Shown in pieces: positions 1 to 6,351 of a stretch of DNA of 9,216 bases. The stretch is taken from contig JAUIJG010000206.1 of NCBI GenBank assembly GCA_030431355.1, forward strand, positions 1 to 9,216, given 5' to 3'. This stretch comes from a bacterium (GTDB lineage: Bacteria; Cyanobacteriota; Vampirovibrionia; Obscuribacterales; Obscuribacteraceae). The translations under genes were made by a program, and so were the position numbers. Numbering within the stretch: position 1 is the first letter of the stretch; every line of letters begins with the position of its first letter. The notes beneath the pieces were generated by a model. That model did no database searches. It was not told the origin of the DNA and saw only the letters and a program-made list of their open reading frames with translations.

Positions 1-572
1 CCTGATGTGTAGACTATGGTGGCGAGGTCGTCCGGTTCGACGGCATGGATGGCTTGCTCCACCTTGTCCGTCTGCTCGCAGAGGAACTGGTTGCCCTCTT
101 TGATGAAATCGCTCCATCCGATTATCTTCAGGTGGGTATCGTGTTCCACCAGACTATCGTCCATGACCACTATGGTTCGCAGAGTCTCCGGAGGGCTGGT
201 TTCGTGGCCAACGACCTTTTCCAGTTGGGCTGAGTCCTCTAGAAATAGTATATCGACCTCGCTGTGTCGCACTATATAAGCCACTTCATCCGGTGCCAGG
301 GTTGAGTAAATGGGCACCGTGTTTCCACCGGATGACAGGATCGCCAGGTCGCAGAAGCTCCATTTAGGACAATTGTCAGCCAGAATTCCCACATTGGTGG
401 TCTTGTCCACGCCATACTGCAGCAGAGCTGCGCAGAGAGCTTTGACTGTCTCTCCGTACTCTTTCCATGTCAGTGGTTTATATTCACCGCCGGTCTTGTG
501 ATATATGGCAGCTTTGTCGGGAGTATCCGAAATCCGCTTCCAAAAGACTTCTACGATGGTTGTCCCGGACAC
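1..572 (-). CDS. Long-chain acyl-CoA synthetase (AMP-forming), N-terminal part, cut by window edge
   Basis: Reading the minus strand from a GTG at 572-570 gives 190 open codons to the window edge. The product begins VSGTTIVEVFWKRISDTPDK and contains PLTWKEYGETVKALCAALL, NVGILADNCPKWSFCDLAIL and NTVPIYSTLAPDEVAYIV. The last residues are IVYTSG, the start of the YTSGTTGxPKG phosphate-binding loop. This pattern is typical of the adenylate-forming (ANL) superfamily, and the N-terminal layout is closest to FAA1-type long-chain fatty acid-CoA ligases, which activate fatty acids with ATP and CoA. The GTG start is chosen because AGAGGAGAG lies 4 nt upstream; an in-frame TAG lies about 17 codons further up with no ATG between. 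The catalytic second half is outside the window, so substrate preference cannot be judged. It follows cutA by 40 nt on the same strand, so co-transcription is likely. Confidence 0.92.
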   Translation of the reverse strand, partial: MSGTTIVEVFWKRISDTPDKAAIYHKTGGEYKPLTWKEYGETVKALCAALLQYGVDKTTNVGILADNCPKWSFCDLAILSSGGNTVPIYSTLAPDEVAYIVRHSEVDILFLEDSAQLEKVVGHETSPPETLRTIVVMDDSLVEHDTHLKIIGWSDFIKEGNQFLCEQTDKVEQAIHAVEPDDLATIVYTS

Positions 573-576
573 GTTT

Positions 577-585
577 CTCTCCTCT
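577..585 (-). promoter_or_regulatory. Ribosome binding site that decides the GTG start of the acyl-CoA synthetase
   Basis: On the minus strand AGAGGAGAG stands 4 nt before the GTG at 572. The frame has no ATG near the family's usual N-terminus, so this site is the main support for the start. Confidence 0.7.
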
Positions 586-612
586 AGTTTCTCTGGTGCA
601 GATTCCTACAGT

Positions 613-930
613 TTAATTTTTAACAGAATTATTGAGCCATGATAAATAGGCCTGGCTACCCAATTCGATGGGAACAGCAATGATTTCAGGAACTTCGTAG
701 GGATGAAGCTCCTCGATCTTCTCCTGGAACTCGGTCCAGTTTTCTTTGTTTGTCTTTATCAAAAGCAGAGACTCCGGGTCCTTTTCCACGGTTCCCTCCC
801 AGCGATATACTGAGGTCACCTCTTTGATGATATTGACACAAGCGACCAGCTTCTCTTTCACCAGCGACTCGGCAATGCTCTCAGCAAGGTTTTGCGGACA
901 GGTCACCAGGGCGATAAGCTCGGCAGACAT
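613..930 (-). CDS. cutA: Divalent-cation tolerance protein CutA
   Basis: The 105-residue product is full length for CutA1, a small trimeric ferredoxin-like-fold protein linked to tolerance of copper and other divalent metals; its precise biochemical role is unsettled. Family hallmarks run in order: VTCPQNLAESIAESLVKEKL, then ACVNI near residue 30, SVYRWEGTVEKDPESLLLIKT in the centre, and HPYEVPEIIAVPI followed by YLSWL near the C-terminus. The conserved cysteine of ACVNI and the HPYEVPEI segment are intact. There is no signal peptide, so it is expected in the cytoplasm. Its ATG (930-928) directly abuts the TAA (933-931) of the upstream gene, which strongly suggests translational coupling in one operon. 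The acyl-CoA synthetase begins 40 nt downstream. Confidence 0.96.
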   Translation of the reverse strand: MSAELIALVTCPQNLAESIAESLVKEKLVACVNIIKEVTSVYRWEGTVEKDPESLLLIKTNKENWTEFQEKIEELHPYEVPEIIAVPIELGSQAYLSWLNNSVKN

Positions 931-2028
931 TTAGCTTTGACTCCGCTCAAGCGCCAGCCCGGTTTCGGTAATGAAATCAGCCAGAGAGCCCACCAGCTTT
1001 GAATATTGTAAGGGTTGCAAACGCGGCATACGGTAGCGCTTATGAAGCCTCAAGACCACAGTCGGAGTATCTAGTTCATCGGAGATGAAACTGGCAAGTG
1101 GGCGAACCGGTTTGTCGAAAGAGCCGGGGATGACTTTCTCCAGTGAGGAGAGCTTTTCACTGAGCTGCTTTTGATAGCGCTTCAACACAGACTCTTTGCG
1201 TCCGTAGCAGGATACTTGTAAGCCAGGGGCTTCCTGCCAGGTAGAGCCGAGTAAGAGAACAACCATTCCGATTTTCCCGGAGGTAATTACATCGGTGAGC
1301 GCTCTTCTAAATGGCGTTTCCAGATACCAGCAGGTATCCGCCGCGCTGCAGTAGTTGGAGATCAATGAGTGGCAGCCGGTGAGGCGATTGAGCACCGAAG
1401 CGATGGAGCCTGTGTATGAATCCTGTTCGTGGAATTCACCTTCCCGCCAATATGCTGTGGCATGGGGAGCAATCACCAGAGTCGGCTTGGTGCCACCAAG
1501 GAACTTGTAGTCGGGCTCTCCGCAGGGTGGCATCTGCTCATATCTTTCGGAAAGATGAGCTTCGTATTGCAGTGACCAGGACAGAGGAGCAAGTTGTGGG
1601 TTCTCTTGAATTATGTAATCGATGGCTCGATTTATGTCTTCGAACCTTGCCTGGGAATGACTCAGAACCCAGGGGCTGAAGGGGGATGGACCGACCACGG
1701 TTACCATCTTGCCCCGGCGATGAGCATAGAAGATCTCCATGGCCGTGCCGTAATTTGAACTTTCCACATTGGCAAGGAGTGCGTCGGATTCGTCGATAAG
1801 ATCCAGCGCTCTTCTAACTCTCTTGTCGGCAAAGTCGTCGAGAGCGAAGGCTTCTATGGCTTCTTTAGACCTGCTATTTTGCCAGGCTATTTCAACCGGG
1901 TTTACCACCGTTAATCCATGCTTCTGCAAGCGGGTCAAGGCGACTGTTCTCCAGTCGTGGAGAGGCAGCTCGTCAACAAATGCTCGAGCTTCTACAGAAT
2001 CTCCGGTAAGATAAACTGTCGACAACAT
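931..2028 (-). CDS. Fusion of a nucleoside 2-deoxyribosyltransferase-like domain and an N-formylglutamate-amidohydrolase-like domain
   Basis: From the ATG at 2028 the product has 365 residues. Residues 1-135 begin STVYLTGD, carry VVNPVE, then IDESDALLANV and SNYGTAMEIFYAHRRGK. This is the nucleoside 2-deoxyribosyltransferase-like fold, with the candidate nucleophile Glu98 in GTAME. Residues about 180-350 resemble the N-formylglutamate amidohydrolase fold: LVIAPHATAYWREGEFHEQD, an internal PFRRALTDVI, and a C-terminal segment ending near LHKRYRMP. The usual DLHG zinc motif appears to be replaced by LLLGST, so hydrolase activity is doubtful. An open frame extends 16 codons further to a TTG at 2076, but the ATG matches where the fold begins and GGGTAGAG lies about 10 nt upstream. 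The protein should be cytoplasmic. It heads an apparent operon with cutA. The first-domain assignment is firm; the second is from remembered family patterns. Confidence 0.83.
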   Translation of the reverse strand: MLSTVYLTGDSVEARAFVDELPLHDWRTVALTRLQKHGLTVVNPVEIAWQNSRSKEAIEAFALDDFADKRVRRALDLIDESDALLANVESSNYGTAMEIFYAHRRGKMVTVVGPSPFSPWVLSHSQARFEDINRAIDYIIQENPQLAPLSWSLQYEAHLSERYEQMPPCGEPDYKFLGGTKPTLVIAPHATAYWREGEFHEQDSYTGSIASVLNRLTGCHSLISNYCSAADTCWYLETPFRRALTDVITSGKIGMVVLLLGSTWQEAPGLQVSCYGRKESVLKRYQKQLSEKLSSLEKVIPGSFDKPVRPLASFISDELDTPTVVLRLHKRYRMPRLQPLQYSKLVGSLADFITETGLALERSQS

Positions 2029-2136
2029 AAGCTGATACTCTACCCGTGGTTCCCATAATAAATACCAATACACCAACTATATACCACGGAGCAAGCCAAT
2101 ATGCCTCCTGGGTAAACCTGGCTGATGCAGGTAATA

Positions 2137-2910
2137 ATGATGATTTTGAGATTTAAGACCCCGTCATGGCGAAGAAATATCTTACCTGCAGGTAGGTGTA
2201 TTCTCTATTTGCTGTATATCTCGATGCTATTGATTGTGCCGAGTGCCTGCTCCAGTGGGCATTCCAAGCAAGCGTCCCAGTCTACTTTTGACCATTCAAC
2301 CGACTCAAAAGCTTCGAGCTTCCCAAGTTTGGAATACGGCGACGGCGAAAATCAGAGGCTTAGAAAGGCTGCCACCGGCTCCAGTCACCTGATCGTCAAT
2401 CGATTTGCCAACGACCTGGTCCGGGGAGCAAACAAGCCTGAGAAGACAACCAGTGAAGATGGTCATCCGGTCACACCATTCAAGCCGGAGAGTATGTCTA
2501 ATTCAGCCTCGTCAACCTCGACCAATCAAATAGCCCAGACCGGCCCCTCCTATGACCCTTCAGCCGGTTCCCTTCCCCTCGATGATGCCGGTCTGATCGA
2601 ACTACAGAGTGCCCGAGCCAGGCAGGCTCCTGTCAGGTGCGTGGCCCGGGTTTACAAACTGATGAAAGAAGACACCAGGGGCAGGCGTCACCAGCGCTTC
2701 TTGCTGAAATTAAGCAACGGAACCACTGTTCTGGTGGCCCATAACATCGACCTGGCTCCCCGGGTGCCTCTGAGAGTCGGTGATGTGGTTGAGATACAGG
2801 GGGAGTACATCTGGAATGAGCGAGGCGGAGTGTTGCATTACACCCATCGTTCCACAAGCCGGAGGAAACCGGGCGGTTGGATAAAATTCAACGGGCGTAC
2901 TTTTAACTAA
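2137..2910 (+). CDS. DUF3465 lipoprotein with long low-complexity linker
   Basis: A basic N-terminus is followed by a hydrophobic stretch (CILYLLYISMLLIVPSAC) ending at Cys38, which reads as a lipoprotein signal, although the residue at -3 is Pro rather than the usual Leu. Residues 39-150 are rich in Ser, Thr, Pro and Gly and look disordered. Residues about 151-257 match DUF3465: RRHQRFLLKLSNGTTVLVAH, the signature AHNIDLAPRVPLRVGD, then WNERGGVLHYTH and GGWIKFNG at the end. DUF3465 is an uncharacterised, probably OB-like beta domain of cell-envelope proteins; most family members I recall lack such a linker. The start at 2137 is preferred because AGG lies 5 nt upstream; an ATG at 2125 in the same frame adds four residues. 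The gene is divergent from the deoxyribosyltransferase fusion and its stop lies 2 bp from the convergent TPR gene's stop. Confidence 0.88.
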   Translation: MMILRFKTPSWRRNILPAGRCILYLLYISMLLIVPSACSSGHSKQASQSTFDHSTDSKASSFPSLEYGDGENQRLRKAATGSSHLIVNRFANDLVRGANKPEKTTSEDGHPVTPFKPESMSNSASSTSTNQIAQTGPSYDPSAGSLPLDDAGLIELQSARARQAPVRCVARVYKLMKEDTRGRRHQRFLLKLSNGTTVLVAHNIDLAPRVPLRVGDVVEIQGEYIWNERGGVLHYTHRSTSRRKPGGWIKFNGRTFN

Positions 2911-2912
2911 AT

Positions 2913-4088
2913 TTAGAATCCGTAGAGTTCATTCAGGTTTTTGATGCGCTCTTTTACCGTACCGCTTTGCTGTTTGCCCAGGGTATCTTTTTCCAGCTGC
3001 TTCAGCCGCTTCATAATCGGGTCCCGTTCTCTAACTTCTCCAAAGACTTCCTTTTCGAGCCGGGCAAGCTTCTCTTTCAAATTAAGCTCATCGTCTTTGT
3101 CATTCCTGGACTTGGAATCTGCTTTCTGCCGTTTTTTGTTCCGGCTACTTTTTCTTGGACTGGTAATTTCTTTGCTGTTTTTTTCGGTATTTTTTCCGGC
3201 GCTTTCTTCTCTACCTTTTTTAGCATTCGCGATATCGGATTTAGCAGCCGGCTCTTTAGGCTTCGGTTTTGTTTCCCGCTCTTCACTCGAATTGCTCTCT
3301 TCAGGCTCTTTGACTACTTTGAACGGATCTGTTTCAACCACGGGGGAAGGCGCTGTGTTCTTGTGCGAGACGCTCTTCAGGGTGGCAAGGGAATCGCTGA
3401 GGATAGACTCCACCGATTGAGAACTTTCTGCTTCGGTGCTATCCGCGGTGCTTGCTTCCCCAGCATTGATAATCACTGCTGATGGTGCCTGATTATTTGT
3501 CTGCGGCTTCTCTTCTTTAGAAGGTGAATTCGATTTCTCTTTATCCTTTAGATCATCTTGCCTTTCGGGCCTATCTGAAGTCTCCGCCTTTTTCTGATTT
3601 GGTACCTCTCCGGTCGGAATATCATCATCATCCAGGTCTTCAGATGAATCAGGGTTAGGATTTAGATCGGAATTGGGTTTCGGTCGAGCGTTCATTCTGC
3701 TCATGTGTAAGGCTAAAACCTGGAGATTTCGTCTTGCCACGCCGTCTCGGGGATTGATCTCGAGAGCCTTTTCCCATTCTTTTTTTGCCTCGGCAAAGTT
3801 TCTTCTGCTGAAATACTCGTTGCCGCGGTTATTGTGGACCAGAGCGATGTTGTCCAGGGCGATTCTATTTCCAGGGTCCAGGGCTAGGGCTTTCTCGTAC
3901 TCTTCTATGGCCTGGTCATAAAGGCGCCTGGAAAGTAACTGATTGCCTTTGTTTATGAAAACCCTCATCTGGTAATCCTCTTCCTGGGTCAGGGCATGGG
4001 CTGGGAGGACCGATAGGAAGCTTGCCAGAACCAGAACGGAGCCGAGATATTTTTTTAGTTTGATTGTTCTTTTTTGAAGGGTTGTCAT
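2913..4088 (-). CDS. Secreted TPR protein with charged linker and C-terminal RLxxLExxxFG modules
   Basis: The 391-residue product starts with a Sec signal (basic start, hydrophobic YLGSVLVLASFLSVLPAHA, likely cleavage after Ala32). Two tetratricopeptide repeats follow at about residues 40-73 and 81-114 (for example YDQAIEEYEKALALDPGN and FAEAKKEWEKALEINPRD). Residues 125-335 are a highly charged, Lys/Glu/Ser/Pro-rich linker with an acidic EDLDDDD patch. The last 55 residues contain two related modules, ARLEKEVFGE and KRLKQLEKDTLGK, followed by KERIKNLNELYGF. TPRs usually hold protein partners; the location should be periplasmic or extracytoplasmic. I recall similar RLxxLExxxFG modules in secreted proteins of Melainabacteria-type genomes, but their function is unknown to me. 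No clear Shine-Dalgarno site is seen before the ATG. The long open frames on the opposite strand come from its biased composition. Confidence 0.9.
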   Translation of the reverse strand: MTTLQKRTIKLKKYLGSVLVLASFLSVLPAHALTQEEDYQMRVFINKGNQLLSRRLYDQAIEEYEKALALDPGNRIALDNIALVHNNRGNEYFSRRNFAEAKKEWEKALEINPRDGVARRNLQVLALHMSRMNARPKPNSDLNPNPDSSEDLDDDDIPTGEVPNQKKAETSDRPERQDDLKDKEKSNSPSKEEKPQTNNQAPSAVIINAGEASTADSTEAESSQSVESILSDSLATLKSVSHKNTAPSPVVETDPFKVVKEPEESNSSEERETKPKPKEPAAKSDIANAKKGREESAGKNTEKNSKEITSPRKSSRNKKRQKADSKSRNDKDDELNLKEKLARLEKEVFGEVRERDPIMKRLKQLEKDTLGKQQSGTVKERIKNLNELYGF

Positions 4089-4251
4089 GGTACTAAAAAC
4101 GATGAGAGTATATTCATAAATGATGTCAACAGGTGAGCTGAGGAGCTTTTCTGCACTTTTGAAATCTTAAACCATTTATACATTCCTTTCCATTTTATAT
4201 GGCTGCACCTATACTTGCTGCATAGAGTTTCGAGAGGAATCGAATCTAGAT
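4089..4251. other. Divergent intergenic region between the TPR gene and the small secreted protein gene
   Basis: This AT-rich 163-bp gap must hold the start signals of two oppositely directed genes. A plausible plus-strand promoter is listed separately. For the minus strand TTGACA and TATACT both occur (about 4104-4127), but only 11 nt apart, which is too close to act together as a standard promoter. Confidence 0.5.
4187..4215 (+). promoter_or_regulatory. Candidate sigma-70 promoter of the small secreted protein gene
   Basis: TTTCCA (4187-4192) and TATACT (4210-4215) are separated by 17 nt. The boxes match four of six and five of six consensus bases. Transcription would start near 4222, about 30 nt before the ATG. 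GAGAGGAAT at 4232-4240 could be the ribosome site, although the gap to the ATG at 4252 is longer than usual. Confidence 0.4.
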
Positions 4252-4563
4252 ATGAAATCCAAGTTCGTTCTCAAATCTGTCTTCGTCCTGGCCGGACTTT
4301 CCTTAGTATCGGCTGGTCTCTCCTCTCCATCCAGCGCCGGCGAGATTGTCGGAGCCGTCAGAACCGGACAAGAGCATGCCGGATTGGTGACCGTGAACTA
4401 CGTCAAGACCGAGTCCTTGAAGCAGGTCGAGAAGCTTGGCAAAACCGCCAGCGAAAGCCTTGGTTTAGATACCGGTGAGACAGTGTCGGTATTCCGACCC
4501 AGACATCGGAACAACGACAATAAAAACCTGATTCTAGGTGGTCCCGAAGTTATTCCTATGTAA
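4252..4563 (+). CDS. Small secreted protein of unknown function
   Basis: I do not recognise this 103-residue protein. It begins with a clear Sec signal: MKSKFVLKSV, a hydrophobic core FVLAGLSLVSAGL, and a probable cleavage after SSA (residue 29). The mature part, about 74 residues, is hydrophilic and has no cysteine, no second membrane segment and no motif I can name. It contains a predicted helical stretch around VKTESLKQVEKLGKTASESL and ends in a basic/Asn-rich segment (RPRHRNNDNKN) followed by LILGGPEVIPM. It is expected in the periplasm or outside the cell. The signal peptide and the promoter-like boxes upstream argue for a real gene. It precedes the acyl-CoA synthetase by 41 nt on the same strand, so the two may be co-transcribed, but nothing in the sequence ties its role to fatty-acid activation. 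Confidence 0.75.
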   Translation: MKSKFVLKSVFVLAGLSLVSAGLSSPSSAGEIVGAVRTGQEHAGLVTVNYVKTESLKQVEKLGKTASESLGLDTGETVSVFRPRHRNNDNKNLILGGPEVIPM

Positions 4564-4591
4564 TACAATGCTTCCTTTGAAAGTTTGTTTC

Positions 4592-4596
4592 AAGGG
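4592..4596 (+). promoter_or_regulatory. Ribosome binding site placing the acyl-CoA synthetase start at ATG 4605
   Basis: AAGGG lies 8 nt before the ATG at 4605 but only 2 nt before the in-frame TTG at 4599. The spacing favours the ATG. Confidence 0.6.
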
Positions 4597-4604
4597 CATT
4601 GTCT

Positions 4605-6305
4605 ATGACCAGTCTCAGCTATTATCACGGAGTTTCAACCGAGCCTCTCATCGGTGAAACAATTGTCGGCTATTTTGACGCGATTGTTAGAGAAAGAGGT
4701 GAGCAAGAAGCTCTGGTAAGTTGCCAGCAGCAGGTTCGCCTATCTTATCGTGAGCTTGATCGTCAGTCAGATGATCTCGCCCTGGCTTTGATCTCCTCCG
4801 GGATCAAACCAGGAGACCGGGTAGGAATCTGGTCAACCAATAACTATCAGTGGTTCGTGATATTTCTGGCAGCGGTAAAATCCGGCGCTGTTCTTGTCAA
4901 TATCAATCCGGGATACAAACAGATGGAGCTTGAGTATGCTCTCAATCAATCCGGAATCAAGGTCTTATTTTCTCTGGTGGAAAACAGAACCAGCAATTAT
5001 CTGGAAATGATCCAGGAGCTAGCGCCTCATCTCTTTTCCAGCGTTTCACCGGAAGATTCCAGTTGTTCAACTTTATCCAGGGTGATCTTTCTCGACTCGG
5101 ACGGTGATACTACAGTTGGTCTCAATAACTATAGTCAATTTTTGCGCAGCGGCGATCAGTCACACCGAGAAGTTCTGGCTAAGAGTAAGACCAGCACTAA
5201 GATAGATGCTCCCGTTAATATTCAATATACTTCCGGCACCACCGGATTTCCCAAAGGCGTTACTCTCAGTCACCACAACATTATCAACAATGCATATCAG
5301 GCTGCTGTAGCCATGAAGTTAGATTCAAGCAGCAGATTTTGCGTACCTATGCCTTTCTACCATTGCGGTGGAATGATCAGCTCGGCCCTTGCCACCTTCA
5401 GTGTGGGCGGTACCGTGGTGATTCCTTCTCCATACTTTCAGGAGATTCCCACTCTCACCGCCATTGAAGCCGAGCGATGCACCCATTTATCCGGTGTTCC
5501 TACCATGTTCATCGGCCAGCTGGAACATCCACGGTTTCAGGATTTTGATGTCAGCTCACTAAGAAGTGGATTTATGGCTGGTGCCCCCTGCCCGGTGGAG
5601 CTGATGCGACAGGTGGCAAACAGAATGCATATGGAAGATGTCGTTATTCTTTATGGACTGACCGAGTCTTCTCCATTGATGACCGCCACCACAGTCGATG
5701 ATTCTCTTGAGATAAGGTCAACCACCGTAGGTCGGGCCATCGCCCATAGTGAGGTGAAAATCATTGACACCGAAACCGGTGAAATTCTGGAGAGAGGACT
5801 CCAGGGAGAGATCTGCTGTAGAGGTCATCTGGTTATGCTCGGCTATTGGAATAATCATGAAGCCACAACCCAGGCGATAGATTCAGGAGGCTGGCTGCAT
5901 TCCGGTGATCTTGGGGTAATGAATGAGAGTGGATATCTGAACATCACCGGACGCTCCAAAGACATGATCGCCCGAGGCGGAGAGAATGTATATCCTCGCG
6001 AGATTGAAGAAGTTCTTCATCAGCACGAGTCAATCTCTCAAGCACAGGTTTTCGGCGTTCCCGATCATAAACTTGGCGAGGAAGTAGCTCTCTGGGTAGT
6101 GCTAAAATCCGGCGCATCATTGACGCCGTCTGATATTAAAGATTGGCTTAAGTCGAGAGTTTCACACTTCAAGGTGCCCAGATACATAAAAGTAGTCGAG
6201 CAATATCCCATGACAGTGACAGGTAAGATTCGCAAATTCAAAATGCGAGAGGCGATGATAGAAGAGCTTGAGCTAAAGAGCGAAGCTGAAATTCAAACAG
6301 CATGA
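4605..6305 (+). CDS. Acyl-CoA synthetase (AMP-forming), FadD-like
   Basis: This 566-residue protein is a complete member of the adenylate-forming (ANL) superfamily, which converts a carboxylic acid, ATP and CoA to acyl-CoA via an acyl-adenylate. Landmarks in order: the phosphate-binding loop YTSGTTGFPKG (208-218), FYHCGGM, FMAGAPCP, YGLTESSP near 350, GWLHSGDLG with the ribose-binding Asp near 445, the hinge region GRSKDMIARGGENVYPREIE near 459-478, and TVTGKIRKFKMR with the catalytic Lys near 531. All key residues are present. The pattern is closest to fatty-acyl-CoA synthases of the medium/long-chain group; the exact substrate cannot be read. It should be cytoplasmic or loosely membrane-bound. 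The start is the ATG at 4605 rather than the TTG at 4599. It lies between the small secreted protein gene and the pseudopilin-like gene, both on the same strand. Confidence 0.95.
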   Translation: MTSLSYYHGVSTEPLIGETIVGYFDAIVRERGEQEALVSCQQQVRLSYRELDRQSDDLALALISSGIKPGDRVGIWSTNNYQWFVIFLAAVKSGAVLVNINPGYKQMELEYALNQSGIKVLFSLVENRTSNYLEMIQELAPHLFSSVSPEDSSCSTLSRVIFLDSDGDTTVGLNNYSQFLRSGDQSHREVLAKSKTSTKIDAPVNIQYTSGTTGFPKGVTLSHHNIINNAYQAAVAMKLDSSSRFCVPMPFYHCGGMISSALATFSVGGTVVIPSPYFQEIPTLTAIEAERCTHLSGVPTMFIGQLEHPRFQDFDVSSLRSGFMAGAPCPVELMRQVANRMHMEDVVILYGLTESSPLMTATTVDDSLEIRSTTVGRAIAHSEVKIIDTETGEILERGLQGEICCRGHLVMLGYWNNHEATTQAIDSGGWLHSGDLGVMNESGYLNITGRSKDMIARGGENVYPREIEEVLHQHESISQAQVFGVPDHKLGEEVALWVVLKSGASLTPSDIKDWLKSRVSHFKVPRYIKVVEQYPMTVTGKIRKFKMREAMIEELELKSEAEIQTA

Positions 6306-6334
6306 TTTCCGAATATGACCGGGTACTCTATACT
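6306..6334 (+). promoter_or_regulatory. Weak candidate promoter upstream of the pseudopilin-like gene
   Basis: TTTCCG (6306-6311), 17 nt, then TATACT (6329-6334). The -35 is poor, but the arrangement TTTCC, 18 nt, TATACT is the same as at 4187-4215. It could give the downstream gene its own transcription in addition to read-through from the acyl-CoA synthetase. Confidence 0.25.
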
Positions 6335-6341
6335 TTCCTAT

Positions 6342-6347
6342 AAGGAG
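6342..6347 (+). promoter_or_regulatory. Ribosome binding site for a TTG start
   Basis: AAGGAG, followed by two in-frame TTG codons at 6352 (4 nt away) and 6358 (10 nt away). No ATG occurs before the membrane segment, so one of these TTGs must be the start if the hydrophilic N-terminus is translated. Confidence 0.6.
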
Positions 6348-6351
6348 AGTC

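Noticed and set aside
2941..3482. Long open frames (159 and 171 codons) on the plus strand
   Set aside because: They lie fully antisense to the TPR gene and arise from its Lys/Glu/Ser-rich codons; the products are Phe/Leu/Ser-rich without domain pattern, and the minus-strand frame has a signal peptide and TPRs.
4104..4127. Minus-strand TTGACA and TATACT as the promoter of the TPR gene
   Set aside because: The boxes are individually good but only 11 nt apart, too close for sigma-70 recognition.
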